The translations under genes and the position numbers were made by a program. Positions 25,126 through 33,495 of a stretch of 48,753 bases of DNA are shown here, in pieces. Below the pieces are notes generated by a model. That model saw nothing but the letters and a program-made list of their open reading frames with translations, had not been told where the DNA came from and did not search any database. The stretch is from an uncultured Pseudomonadota bacterium (GTDB lineage Bacteria; Bdellovibrionota_B; Oligoflexia; Oligoflexales; CAIYRB01). The first letter of the stretch is position 1, and every line of letters starts with the position of its first letter. The DNA is taken from NCBI GenBank assembly GCA_903928445.1, contig CAIYRB010000137.1, positions 1 to 48,753 of the forward strand, written 5' to 3'.

Positions 25126-25560
25126 ATGTCTACATGGTATACCGACAAAGAGAATCTCGAAAAGCCCGGCAAGGGTGAACCCTGGGCGCCTGCGATTAGT
25201 GTGCGTATTTCGCCTCGGATGCACAAAATATTGCAGGCTGAGTGCGACCGCCGTGGTGAGGGAATGAGCGCGGTCATCCGTCGCCACCTCGTCGATGCCA
25301 GTCACCAAAGCACGGAGCATATTGTCCTTGAGCGAGTCGAGCGCAAAATCGATGTCCTCACCAGCCTTGGCCCGGGATCTGGCGGCGCTCTTGCCGGTGC
25401 CGTCGACGAGATCGCCAGCACCACCGTCGAGATGGAGAGTCGCCTGACCGAAATGGCAACGGCCATCAACCGAATGAGCGCTGATCTAAGTAACCTCCAG
25501 GCCAACTACCGCGACCTGATCGCTCAGATCAACGAGGTCTTAAAAAAGACGGCGTACTGA
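25126..25560 (+). CDS. relaxosome accessory DNA-binding protein
   Basis: A 144-residue protein. The segment ISVRISPRMHKILQAECDRR near 26-45, followed by MSAVIRRHLVDA, fits a ribbon-helix-helix DNA-binding domain. The rest is a long coiled coil (VEMESRLTEMATAINRMSADL). TrwA and TraY-type accessory proteins that help MobF relaxases at oriT are built this way. The ATG at 25126 follows GCGGAG. It lies 58 bases before the relaxase gene. Its exact family is not recognised. Confidence 0.65.
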   Translation: MSTWYTDKENLEKPGKGEPWAPAISVRISPRMHKILQAECDRRGEGMSAVIRRHLVDASHQSTEHIVLERVERKIDVLTSLGPGSGGALAGAVDEIASTTVEMESRLTEMATAINRMSADLSNLQANYRDLIAQINEVLKKTAY

Positions 25561-25618
25561 CCGTGACAGGAGGTCACTTTCAAAGCGGATCAGCGCTCAG
25601 TCTTGCGGAGGTTAAATC

Positions 25619-28273
25619 ATGCTTTCGATGAAGGTCATTGGATCGTCCGGCAAGGCCAAGTCCTACTATGCGGAGTACGCCCAGGAAAAGGGCGAGGTCA
25701 GCGGGCATTTTTACGACCGCTCCGGGGAGCTGGGAATCGACGGCAAGGAGGTGACCGCCGACGAGCTGATGCATCTACTTCAGGGCTATACTCCTGACGG
25801 TAAAGAGGAGCTGGCCCGAAACGCCGGCGAGCACCACCGCGGTGGGTGGGACCTCACCTTCAGCGCTCCGAAGTCGGTATCCATAGTCTGGGCGAACGCT
25901 AGTCCAAAACTGCGGGCAAATATTGAGGCTGCCCAAGAAAAGGCAACACGCGAGGCTCTTGACTACCTGAGTGCCGAGGCGACCATGACGCGCACCGGGC
26001 ACGGCGGTGCTGTGCGCGAGCATGCCGCCATGGTCGCCGCAACCTTTCAGCATTCGAGCAACCGGGCTGAAGAGCCGCAGCTTCATACTCACGCCCTTGT
26101 GTTTAATATCGGCCGCAGCGACCACGACGGTCGGTGGCGGACGCTCGAAGGCCGGGACCTTTTCGTGGCCAAGATGGCTGGCGGTGCCGTCTTCAAGGCC
26201 GAACTCGCGCACGAGCTGCAACGCCTTGGTTTCGAGATCGAACGCACGAAGGCCAGCTTCGAAATAACAGGCGTCTCGCGCGAGGTGATGCAGGCCCAAA
26301 GCTCGCGCTCCCGCGATGTGGAGCAGCGGCTCTTAGAACAGGGGCTGACCCGCGACACGGCGCCGGCCTCGACGAAGGAGTACGCCGCCCTTACGGGACG
26401 CAGCGACAAAAGCGAACGTATGACCCGGGATTTTGGTCGCTGGCAGGAGGAGAATACTCAGTACGGCTTTGGCCCCAAAGAGCAGGCTGACCTAGAAACT
26501 GATTGTGATCGCCGCCCGCTTCTCACTCGCGAAGAGCAGGGCGAAATCGGCCGCACCGGCCTAGACGACCTGACGAAGCAAGCGTCTACATTTATCGGCC
26601 ACGACCTCGTCCGCGTCGTAGCCGAGACCTCGATTGGCAGCCAAGGAGCTTTAGGAGTGCGAGAAACGGTCCAGGAAGCACGCCGCGAAGCCACTCACCT
26701 AGGTCAGGACCCCCGAGGACAAGAGCGATTTACAACCCCGGAAATGCTCGCTTTGGAACGAGACCTCCGGGACCGCATCCAGAGCCGCCTAGGCGAAGAT
26801 CGCCACCAGGTCAAAGAGAAGACCCTAGAGCGTGCACTTGCGGCGCGGCCGACGATGAAGGTCGAACAGGAAATGGCCCTACGCCACACAACCTTGGGTA
26901 GGGACGGTATTGCCTATATCAAAGGCGACGCTGGTACCGGCAAAACATACATGATGGAGGCCATGCGCGAGGTCTACGAAAAAGAGGGCTACAACGTCCG
27001 CGGTTTGTCCTTCACCAATAAGGCTGCTCAGGGGCTGGAAAAGGATAGCGGCATCAAGAGCCAAAGCGTCGACAGTTTCCTCTACGCCGAACGCCAGGGC
27101 CGAACCAAGCTCAACGAGCGCACCGTCCTAGTTCTCGACGAGGCCGGCATGCTCGACAGTCGCAAGACTTACGAGCTGGTGAAGGTGGCCGAGCGAAGCG
27201 GCGCGAAGCTCATCGCTATCGGCGATGAAAAACAGATCCAGCCGATCCTCGCGGGTCAGGCTTTCGGCATGGGGGCAAGCGAGGCCGGATCGGTGCGGCT
27301 AAAAGAGATCGTCCGGCAAAAAGACGCCTGGGAGCGGGCGGCGGTCTTCGACCTTGCCGAGGGTCGTACCAAAGAGGCTCTCCAGGCCATCGACGACCAC
27401 GGCGGACTTAAAATCCTCGAAGATAGAAACGAAGCCCGCCGGGCAATGCTTAAAGAGTGGCACGATGGCACAGGCCCTGGCCTGGAAAAGGCGCCGATCA
27501 TGGTGGCTTCGACCAATGCTGAAGTGCGGGCCTTAAACGACGGTGCTCGTGCCATGCTCAGCGCCGAGGGCAAGCTGCAATATGCCCAGGCAATTGAGAC
27601 CGCCCATGGGAGAGCCGAGTTTGCGCCCGGCGAGCGCATCATCTTCACCGCCAACAACAAGCCGCGTGGCATCTTTAACTCGACCATGGCGACCGTTGAG
27701 CGCGTTGACGCCAAGGAGATGCGCGTTAGGACTGACACCGGCGCCGATATCACCTTTAAACATGACGAGGTGAACCGTTACCGCCACGCCTACGCGATCA
27801 CCGCCCACAAGTCCCAGGGAGCCACCTTCGACAAGGCTCTGGTGATGGTCGATGGCTACAATACGGACCGCGAGAAGCTCTATGTGGAGTTCTCGCGTGG
27901 CCGCCAGGGCAACCAGATCTATGCCGACAAACCGACGATCGGCGAATTGACCTCTGATCAGGTTAAAACGCTTCGCGAGTTACCTGCCGCTGAACGCGAA
28001 GCGGCCGAGCGCGGCATGTACCGAGGTCATCTGGCCAAGCTGGTCGGCACATCGCACGCCAAGGACACCACCCAAGACTATGAACAAGGTCGATCACTCA
28101 TCTTGGAGCGTTTCCGTACCGGTCGCGAGCAAAACGCGGCCAAGTGGAAGGATGTCGAGCGGCAGAGCCACGAGCTAGCCAGCAGAGGTCCAGGCGCCGA
28201 GCTAGAGCGGGGTCCGCAGATAGAAAAGATACGCGAACCTCAGCACGACCAGCGGCATAGCATCGAGAGGTAA
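25619..28273 (+). CDS. traI: MobF relaxase-helicase (TraI/TrwC type)
   Basis: An 884-residue bifunctional enzyme that nicks oriT and unwinds the transferred strand. The N-terminal relaxase has tyrosines near 18-22 (SYYAEY), the family block WDLTFSAPKSVSIVWA and the metal site with FQH upstream of QLHTHALV (about 154-161). The helicase half has Walker A GDAGTGKT near 435 and VLDEAGML, with a late AYAITAHKSQGATF. It is shorter than F TraI (1756) and near TrwC (966), so it lacks the F-type C-terminal domain. GGAGG precedes ATG 25619. Its last codons fall within a 197-bp repeat. Confidence 0.93.
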   Translation: MLSMKVIGSSGKAKSYYAEYAQEKGEVSGHFYDRSGELGIDGKEVTADELMHLLQGYTPDGKEELARNAGEHHRGGWDLTFSAPKSVSIVWANASPKLRANIEAAQEKATREALDYLSAEATMTRTGHGGAVREHAAMVAATFQHSSNRAEEPQLHTHALVFNIGRSDHDGRWRTLEGRDLFVAKMAGGAVFKAELAHELQRLGFEIERTKASFEITGVSREVMQAQSSRSRDVEQRLLEQGLTRDTAPASTKEYAALTGRSDKSERMTRDFGRWQEENTQYGFGPKEQADLETDCDRRPLLTREEQGEIGRTGLDDLTKQASTFIGHDLVRVVAETSIGSQGALGVRETVQEARREATHLGQDPRGQERFTTPEMLALERDLRDRIQSRLGEDRHQVKEKTLERALAARPTMKVEQEMALRHTTLGRDGIAYIKGDAGTGKTYMMEAMREVYEKEGYNVRGLSFTNKAAQGLEKDSGIKSQSVDSFLYAERQGRTKLNERTVLVLDEAGMLDSRKTYELVKVAERSGAKLIAIGDEKQIQPILAGQAFGMGASEAGSVRLKEIVRQKDAWERAAVFDLAEGRTKEALQAIDDHGGLKILEDRNEARRAMLKEWHDGTGPGLEKAPIMVASTNAEVRALNDGARAMLSAEGKLQYAQAIETAHGRAEFAPGERIIFTANNKPRGIFNSTMATVERVDAKEMRVRTDTGADITFKHDEVNRYRHAYAITAHKSQGATFDKALVMVDGYNTDREKLYVEFSRGRQGNQIYADKPTIGELTSDQVKTLRELPAAEREAAERGMYRGHLAKLVGTSHAKDTTQDYEQGRSLILERFRTGREQNAAKWKDVERQSHELASRGPGAELERGPQIEKIREPQHDQRHSIER

Positions 28274-28455
28274 TGGGTGTACTGGAAATGGGCACCCGCG
28301 GGTAAGCCAGGCCAGAAAAAATATCCAAGATTCTGCTACTTAGGATTCACCAGACGACACTGCCTCATTCTAGCTAGGTTCCTGACCGAAAAGACCGCTG
28401 CACTCCGCATCATCAAGAAACCTACAAAAAGGGGATCAGCTTGCTCAGCTGTGAA
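28259..28455 (+). repeat. 197-bp direct repeat, copy 1
   Basis: This segment starts in the last codons of the relaxase gene and ends at the GTG near the coiled-coil gene start. It is about 95 percent identical to 30574-30771, with scattered substitutions and one single-base indel. It contains a coupled 10-codon ORF (ATG 28273), a perfect palindrome ACCCGCGGGT and an AAAAAGGGG ribosome binding site near its end. Two copies flank about 2.1 kb. Confidence 0.93.
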
Positions 28456-29047
28456 TTTGATCATTAAGGCGGAGCTGAAGGCTGCTCTTAGCTTAGCGCA
28501 GGAACTGCGCGCAGTAGCGGAGGGCGCCGAGCGCCGCAGCCGGCTCGCGAATGAACGCGCGGAAGCCCTCGCAGCAATGCTCACAGAGGTCAGGTCCCAG
28601 CTGCAGTTATCCAATGACCGGGTCACGCGTGCCGAGATCACGGCTACTGAGGCTGTGGGTACCCAGCTGCAAGCCGAGCGACGCGTCGGCGAGTTGGACG
28701 CACGCTTGGTTGAGGCCAATCATGAGCTGACGCAGGCGCGACAGAGCGAGACAGCTCTGCATACCAAGGTCATCGACCTGGAGCAAAAGCTGGCGGCGCG
28801 TGATGGCAACCTAAATCGTCTAAACAGCGAGATCCTGGATGCTCGGGGTCATATCGACATCTTGCGCAGCGGCGAGGCCGAGCTTAAAGAGGCGCTGGCG
28901 CAGCATCAGGTTGGCGAGCGCGAATTGCGCCAGCGGCTTGCGGCGGAAATGGAGCGCGTGGCGCGGGGCGAAGAACGGCTGACGCAGATGACGGCGGCAA
29001 TGGGGAGATTGGCGCCAAAGTCTAAGGCAGAGCGAGAGCTGGAGTAG
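28451..29047 (+). CDS. KfrA-like coiled-coil protein
   Basis: The frame is open from 28277, but the first half lies in the repeat; the most sensible start is GTG 28451, giving 198 residues. Almost the whole protein is a predicted coiled coil, rich in Glu, Ala, Arg and Gln with heptad-like spacing (AEGAERRSRLANERAEAL, ELDARLVEANHELTQAR). KfrA-type plasmid proteins are long coiled coils involved in partition or regulation, but no N-terminal helix-turn-helix is clear here. An upstream TTG start in the repeat opens a different, 8-codon frame. The function is unknown. Confidence 0.55.
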   Translation: MNLIIKAELKAALSLAQELRAVAEGAERRSRLANERAEALAAMLTEVRSQLQLSNDRVTRAEITATEAVGTQLQAERRVGELDARLVEANHELTQARQSETALHTKVIDLEQKLAARDGNLNRLNSEILDARGHIDILRSGEAELKEALAQHQVGERELRQRLAAEMERVARGEERLTQMTAAMGRLAPKSKAERELE

Positions 29048-29343
29048 GTCTGGTCAATTTAGATGTAAATCTATGCTCTTGTGAATACCGTAAATCAGGG
29101 AGGGAATACAGATACCAATGCGGCCATTTGTGGCGCACTTCTAGGCGCATTGTATGGAGTCCAGGCAATCCCAACGCGCTGGCTATCGACCGTCGAGCAG
29201 TGCACACCGGACCATTGCACCAGACGCCCACGTCCGCCGCTTTTCTGGCCGAGCACCGGTCGTAGGGTGGCCGGTCTGCTGGTCGATGCGGGAATCCTGG
29301 CGGGTTGAAGATCGCCAGCTGGATTGGTGATTCAGCAGCATGA

Positions 29344-30111
29344 TCACGTCATGCGCCATAGTTTCAGGGTGCTTTTCGTTACCTCAATCCACCCGCGCAG
29401 CTTTTGATCTGCTGCCGAATCGGAAACGATCGCGATTCGAAATGGCCTGCCGGGCAGCCAGCCGCCGGCATCGCAACTAATATGATTGATCCACTCTTCC
29501 GGCTCGTCCACCAACCGATGCCCGCGTACAATCTTTTTTCCGTGCCAGCTGGGGCGCACGCAATAGGACGTCAACATGTCAGTCATCGCTATGCGCTGGA
29601 TGGCCGATGTTTCGACCTTGCTGCTATAGCCGCCGTGCAGAAAGAGTAAGTGGTCCGTCTCGTGGTAATAGATTGACGACCTGATGAGCCGGAGCCACTG
29701 GGGGGGGATATGGCCGTAGCGCGCGATTAATTCGTCATAGGTCTGGTTATAGTCACTATGGGCGGCGTTGGTGCCATCACCCGGTTCGGATATGCTATTG
29801 GTCGACTCCTGGCCGACGCCAGCGTCCACGCCGCAGCGACGAATAAATTCCTGCTCGTGGTTACCTCGGATTAAAATCGTATCAGGACGCGCCGCAACTA
29901 AACATGATACGGCACCAAGGGCGACCTCGCCGCTACATCCAGGTTGCCGTGCGTCGATTATATCGCCCAACTGCACGATCTTGGCAGGAAGCGACGCCAC
30001 CACGTCGACCACGTTCTGGATCAGGGGGCTGCCGTGAATGTCTGGAATGACGATCCAGTCGTCACGATGGACAAACCTCTCGAGATCTCTCCTGGTCGCG
30101 TCCACAAGCAT
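29344..30111 (-). CDS. PPP-type metallophosphatase
   Basis: A 255-residue calcineurin-like phosphoesterase. The metal ligands are all present: DIHG near residue 24, GDIID near 49, RGNHE near 82, LHGGYS near 158 and GHRL near 195. The short PPP layout resembles phage lambda protein phosphatase, so it probably removes phosphate from proteins or nucleotides. The minus-strand start at 30111 follows a GGGGGGAAGG run. It forms a two-gene cassette with the small gene at 30136-30357, inserted opposite to the transfer genes between the two direct repeats. Confidence 0.85.
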   Translation of the reverse strand: MLVDATRRDLERFVHRDDWIVIPDIHGSPLIQNVVDVVASLPAKIVQLGDIIDARQPGCSGEVALGAVSCLVAARPDTILIRGNHEQEFIRRCGVDAGVGQESTNSISEPGDGTNAAHSDYNQTYDELIARYGHIPPQWLRLIRSSIYYHETDHLLFLHGGYSSKVETSAIQRIAMTDMLTSYCVRPSWHGKKIVRGHRLVDEPEEWINHISCDAGGWLPGRPFRIAIVSDSAADQKLRGWIEVTKSTLKLWRMT

Positions 30112-30135
30112 GGCGCCTTCCCCCCCCTGTTCGAG

Positions 30136-30357
30136 TTACATAACGAGCTTTCCTGGAACTTCGTCGGTGGTTGTGTCCTGCTGATGCAATGCCTTATGCA
30201 GGTAAGCACAACTCTGGCGGGTATATGCGCCGCCAGAGTACCATTTGAGAGCGCCTTGGACCCAGACCAGTCGCGCGGGCGATAGAGCGATCTTTGGGAG
30301 CTCGGCTCCAATCGTGTTTCGAAACCAGTCGTGGAATGAGTCGTCGCTGTTAGGCAT
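30136..30357 (-). CDS. 73-residue small protein upstream of the phosphatase
   Basis: ATG 30357 follows GGAGGTGA, an excellent ribosome binding site. The product is a small soluble protein (DSFHDWFRNTIGAELPKIAL, then WVQGALKWYSGGAY). It precedes the phosphatase by 24 bases and is likely co-transcribed. No family is recognised. As a small partner of a phosphatase it could be a regulator or substrate. Confidence 0.5.
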   Translation of the reverse strand: MPNSDDSFHDWFRNTIGAELPKIALSPARLVWVQGALKWYSGGAYTRQSCAYLHKALHQQDTTTDEVPGKLVM

Positions 30358-30573
30358 GGTCACCTCCAAAAGCATTCAATGCCTTTGTCGGTGGGCGGTG
30401 TGACAGGCGAGGTCACGGGGCTGGGGCGTGGCGTAACAGCCCGAACTGTCGCGGTTTTTTGATGGGTATCCGACCTATGGTTCGTGGGATGTCACTAACC
30501 GTCGTCGGATTGAGTGCTTCCTGGCTCCCCAACTCAAGCAGCCGAACTGTTTCGATACCTCGTATGGATGGTA

Positions 30574-30771
30574 AGCATCGAGAGGTAATGGGTGTACTGG
30601 AAATGGGCACCCGCGGGTAACCCACGGCAGAAAAAATATCGAAGATTCAGCCACTTAGGATTCACCAGACGACACCTGCCTCATTCTAGCTAGGTTCCTG
30701 ACCGAAAAGTACGTTGCACTCCGCATCATCAAGAAACCTACAAAAAGGGGATCAGCTTGCTCAGCTGTGAA
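30574..30771 (+). repeat. 197-bp direct repeat, copy 2
   Basis: A near copy of 28259-28455 in the same orientation. It repeats the relaxase stop region and supplies the ribosome binding site and TTG start of the AddB-like gene. The base before the repeat and the 3' end both change abruptly, as expected for a duplication junction. Confidence 0.93.
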
Positions 30772-33495
30772 CTCGTATCTCTTAGAGAAAAACTCGTCGT
30801 AACCGGATCGGTCGCGCAGTCCGCACGCATCCTCCGCTCGCTGACCCATTTTGGCGCGGTGCCCCATTCGCTCGAAACACTGGTATGGCACCTGGCGGAT
30901 CACCCGGCCCTTGGCTCCCAAGGCGCACAGCCATCGAAGCTCTCTACCTTAGAAAAAGACTTCCTCGTCAAGTCGCTCACCGAGTCACTCGCCGCCGACA
31001 ATTACTTCAAAACAGCCATGGTGCACCATGGTGTACGCACGAGACTTCTAGCCTGCATGGATGAATTTAGAATTCATGGCCGTTCGCCTGCGGATCTTCG
31101 CGCTGCGTCGATGCCAAACCAACGCAAGAGGGATTCGCTCGTTGAGTTATTTACGGCCTATTGCGCTGCGCTCAGTAGCTTGCGGGTCGTCGACTACCCA
31201 GCGACCTTGCAAAGCGTTACTGCCGGCCTTCGCAGTAAGACCTTTGACGTTGCACTAGCCAATGTCGATATCGTACTGCCCTTGCCGATCGATGCGAGGG
31301 GGGCTGAGGTCGAATTAATGAACCAATTAAAGAGAGTCTGCCGGGTTTTCGAATCCAAGGATCAAGCTGCGGCTTCGAAAAACGAAGCTAGTCCGAATAT
31401 TGCCGCATTGCGGCGGCTTCAAATTGCCTTGAATGCAGATCTGGCACGTCAACCACATTTATTACAGCATTCTCGTATCCCTCTTGATGCCAGCCTCAGG
31501 GTGAAAGCTTCGTTGCTACGCTCCCACGCGATCGCTGATGCCTTCCACTGGTTGGAACGTGGGACTCTAAATGACGCAGCGGAAATCGCCTTCGTCGCCC
31601 CCGACTACGACGCATACGCCGGTCCAATGTTCCATTTCTGTCGAGACCGCGGCATACCGTTTGCCCCCACCCGGGGAATCAAGGCATCTGAATGCGCCTT
31701 TTTCGCTAAGATGATGGCCGCGTTTACGGCGGCCTTTGACAAGCAGACCCGCGCCGGCAGGGTGGGCAACCTTTTCGACTCTGTACGCACTCATTTTGAA
31801 GAAAGCGATGATGGTGAACCAGCATTCGAGGCATTCCGATCCTTTGGCCTCACCACAATCGACGCTTATGAGCGAGCTATGGTCCGATTTAATATCCAAA
31901 CTGAATCGTCGCAGGCACGAGATTCACTTCGCGCCCAGCTACTATCCTTTCGGATTTCCCCCCGGGATCTCGGTCTCGGAGTCGACGGGATCTTTTTCGG
32001 GCATCCAGACGATGCCATAGGCTTAGGTTGCGATCGACTCGTGGCCCTCGGGCTCCAGGATCACTGCTATCCTCCACGCATCGTTGGCGATGGTATCTTG
32101 TCGGACGACGAACGAACCTCATTTGGGCTACCTGCACGCACGGTCGCTGCCGCTCGGCAGAATGTCCTCGAGCGTTTATGCGTCGGGGTTCGCTCAGGGC
32201 TTTACCTTGGTTTCGAGAGCCATGACCTCGGGGATGGGAGCCTCACTCTACCAAGTCCGTTTCTGAACCGAGTTTTGGCAGCCCTTGGGCATGACGTCGA
32301 TGGTCTAACCCTTTACTCCATGAGCGGCCTTCCAGAAGAGTTTGCTCCATGCCCAATTCAGAGTCCGGAGATCGTCGCCAACCATTTCTTCTCCCTCGAT
32401 GAACACCTCGCCGCATCCGCGCTCGCACCTACCATATCGACCAGATGGGCGGCAGAGCTGGCGACACGTCGGTCACCTACCGTTGGTAGCGAAGACCGGA
32501 CTATGCTGGTCCCGGCCAAAGGCGACCCGTCAAGTATCAGCGCTTCTGGCCTCGCCACATATTTTTCCTGTCCCTATAAATTCTACCTCAGCAGCGTAGC
32601 GCGCATTCCCAAAATTGAACGCCTCGACCGCGAAGTCCTCGCTTGGCTAGATCCGATGCAACGAGGAACTTTTTTACACGCAATCTTTGAAAAATTGACC
32701 TTGGCATACCTCGATGGCGGCGAGCCTGGTGCAAAGAGGTGGGCCACCTTTCTCAAGGATCAGGCGCGTGAATTACTAGGTCCGATCATCACAGCCGCCG
32801 GTCAAGACTATGCGGCAAGCGCCCTCCGCCTTCCGGCTACAATCGTAGCGGCCGAACTAGAAATGATCCGAGAGACAGGCGCTGAGTTCATCAGCCGAGA
32901 GATCAATAAGGTGAAGGAAACCGGATTTTACCCTCTTAAGGCTGAAGCCGCCTTTAAAGACCTCAAATATTCCTGGGACGACGAGGGGCAGCCGAGATCG
33001 GTCTGCTTCCACGGAATTGTAGATCGACTAGACACAAACGGCACGGGGCTCTATAGGGTGCTCGACTATAAGACCGGCGGCAACCATTTCAGCGCAAAGA
33101 CACCAAATCTCTATTTCGACGGTAAAAATCACCCGCATTTCCAGCATGCAATTTACGGGTACTGGGCAGTTACAAACAGTGGCTACGATATCCCACCTAA
33201 CGCGCTTGTTGTTGGCTATTACTTCTCGTCGGAAGTCGGTGGTTGGAAGGAAGTAGAGACGCCGTACCTGGCCATAGAGCGCCAGTTTACCAAAGCCCTT
33301 GAAGCCTTTCACAAGGAGATGCGCGCGGGTGAATATGCGAAAAATGCGGCATCCTGTCGCAATTGCGACTTCAAACTAGTTTGCGGTGGCCTACCGCAGC
33401 AACGGCTCAACCTCGGAGCGATCAGCCCGCAGATTGCACGCCTTATGGACTGCCTGACAGGCGCCGTTCAAACAGACGAAGAGGAAGCTGCATGA
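30757..33495 (+). CDS. addB: AddB-like helicase-nuclease subunit
   Basis: A 912-residue protein of the AddB type, partner of AddA in double-strand-break resection. The C-terminal nuclease domain has HGIVDRLD followed by RVLDYKTG (PD-(D/E)XK). An iron-sulfur-like Cys set is split between YFSCPYKFYLSS and CRNCDFKLVCG at the end. The middle has a helicase-like fold with ALGLQDHCYPPR. It has no clear Walker A, as is common for inactivated AddB helicase modules. The TTG start with AAAAAGGGG lies in the repeat. It overlaps addA by four bases. Confidence 0.78.
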   Translation: MLSCELVSLREKLVVTGSVAQSARILRSLTHFGAVPHSLETLVWHLADHPALGSQGAQPSKLSTLEKDFLVKSLTESLAADNYFKTAMVHHGVRTRLLACMDEFRIHGRSPADLRAASMPNQRKRDSLVELFTAYCAALSSLRVVDYPATLQSVTAGLRSKTFDVALANVDIVLPLPIDARGAEVELMNQLKRVCRVFESKDQAAASKNEASPNIAALRRLQIALNADLARQPHLLQHSRIPLDASLRVKASLLRSHAIADAFHWLERGTLNDAAEIAFVAPDYDAYAGPMFHFCRDRGIPFAPTRGIKASECAFFAKMMAAFTAAFDKQTRAGRVGNLFDSVRTHFEESDDGEPAFEAFRSFGLTTIDAYERAMVRFNIQTESSQARDSLRAQLLSFRISPRDLGLGVDGIFFGHPDDAIGLGCDRLVALGLQDHCYPPRIVGDGILSDDERTSFGLPARTVAAARQNVLERLCVGVRSGLYLGFESHDLGDGSLTLPSPFLNRVLAALGHDVDGLTLYSMSGLPEEFAPCPIQSPEIVANHFFSLDEHLAASALAPTISTRWAAELATRRSPTVGSEDRTMLVPAKGDPSSISASGLATYFSCPYKFYLSSVARIPKIERLDREVLAWLDPMQRGTFLHAIFEKLTLAYLDGGEPGAKRWATFLKDQARELLGPIITAAGQDYAASALRLPATIVAAELEMIRETGAEFISREINKVKETGFYPLKAEAAFKDLKYSWDDEGQPRSVCFHGIVDRLDTNGTGLYRVLDYKTGGNHFSAKTPNLYFDGKNHPHFQHAIYGYWAVTNSGYDIPPNALVVGYYFSSEVGGWKEVETPYLAIERQFTKALEAFHKEMRAGEYAKNAASCRNCDFKLVCGGLPQQRLNLGAISPQIARLMDCLTGAVQTDEEEAA

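Noticed and set aside
28336..28719. minus-strand frame with a repeated protein segment also seen near 30655-30921
   Set aside because: The similarity is the antisense reading of the 197-bp DNA repeat and continues into the antisense of a strong coiled-coil gene.
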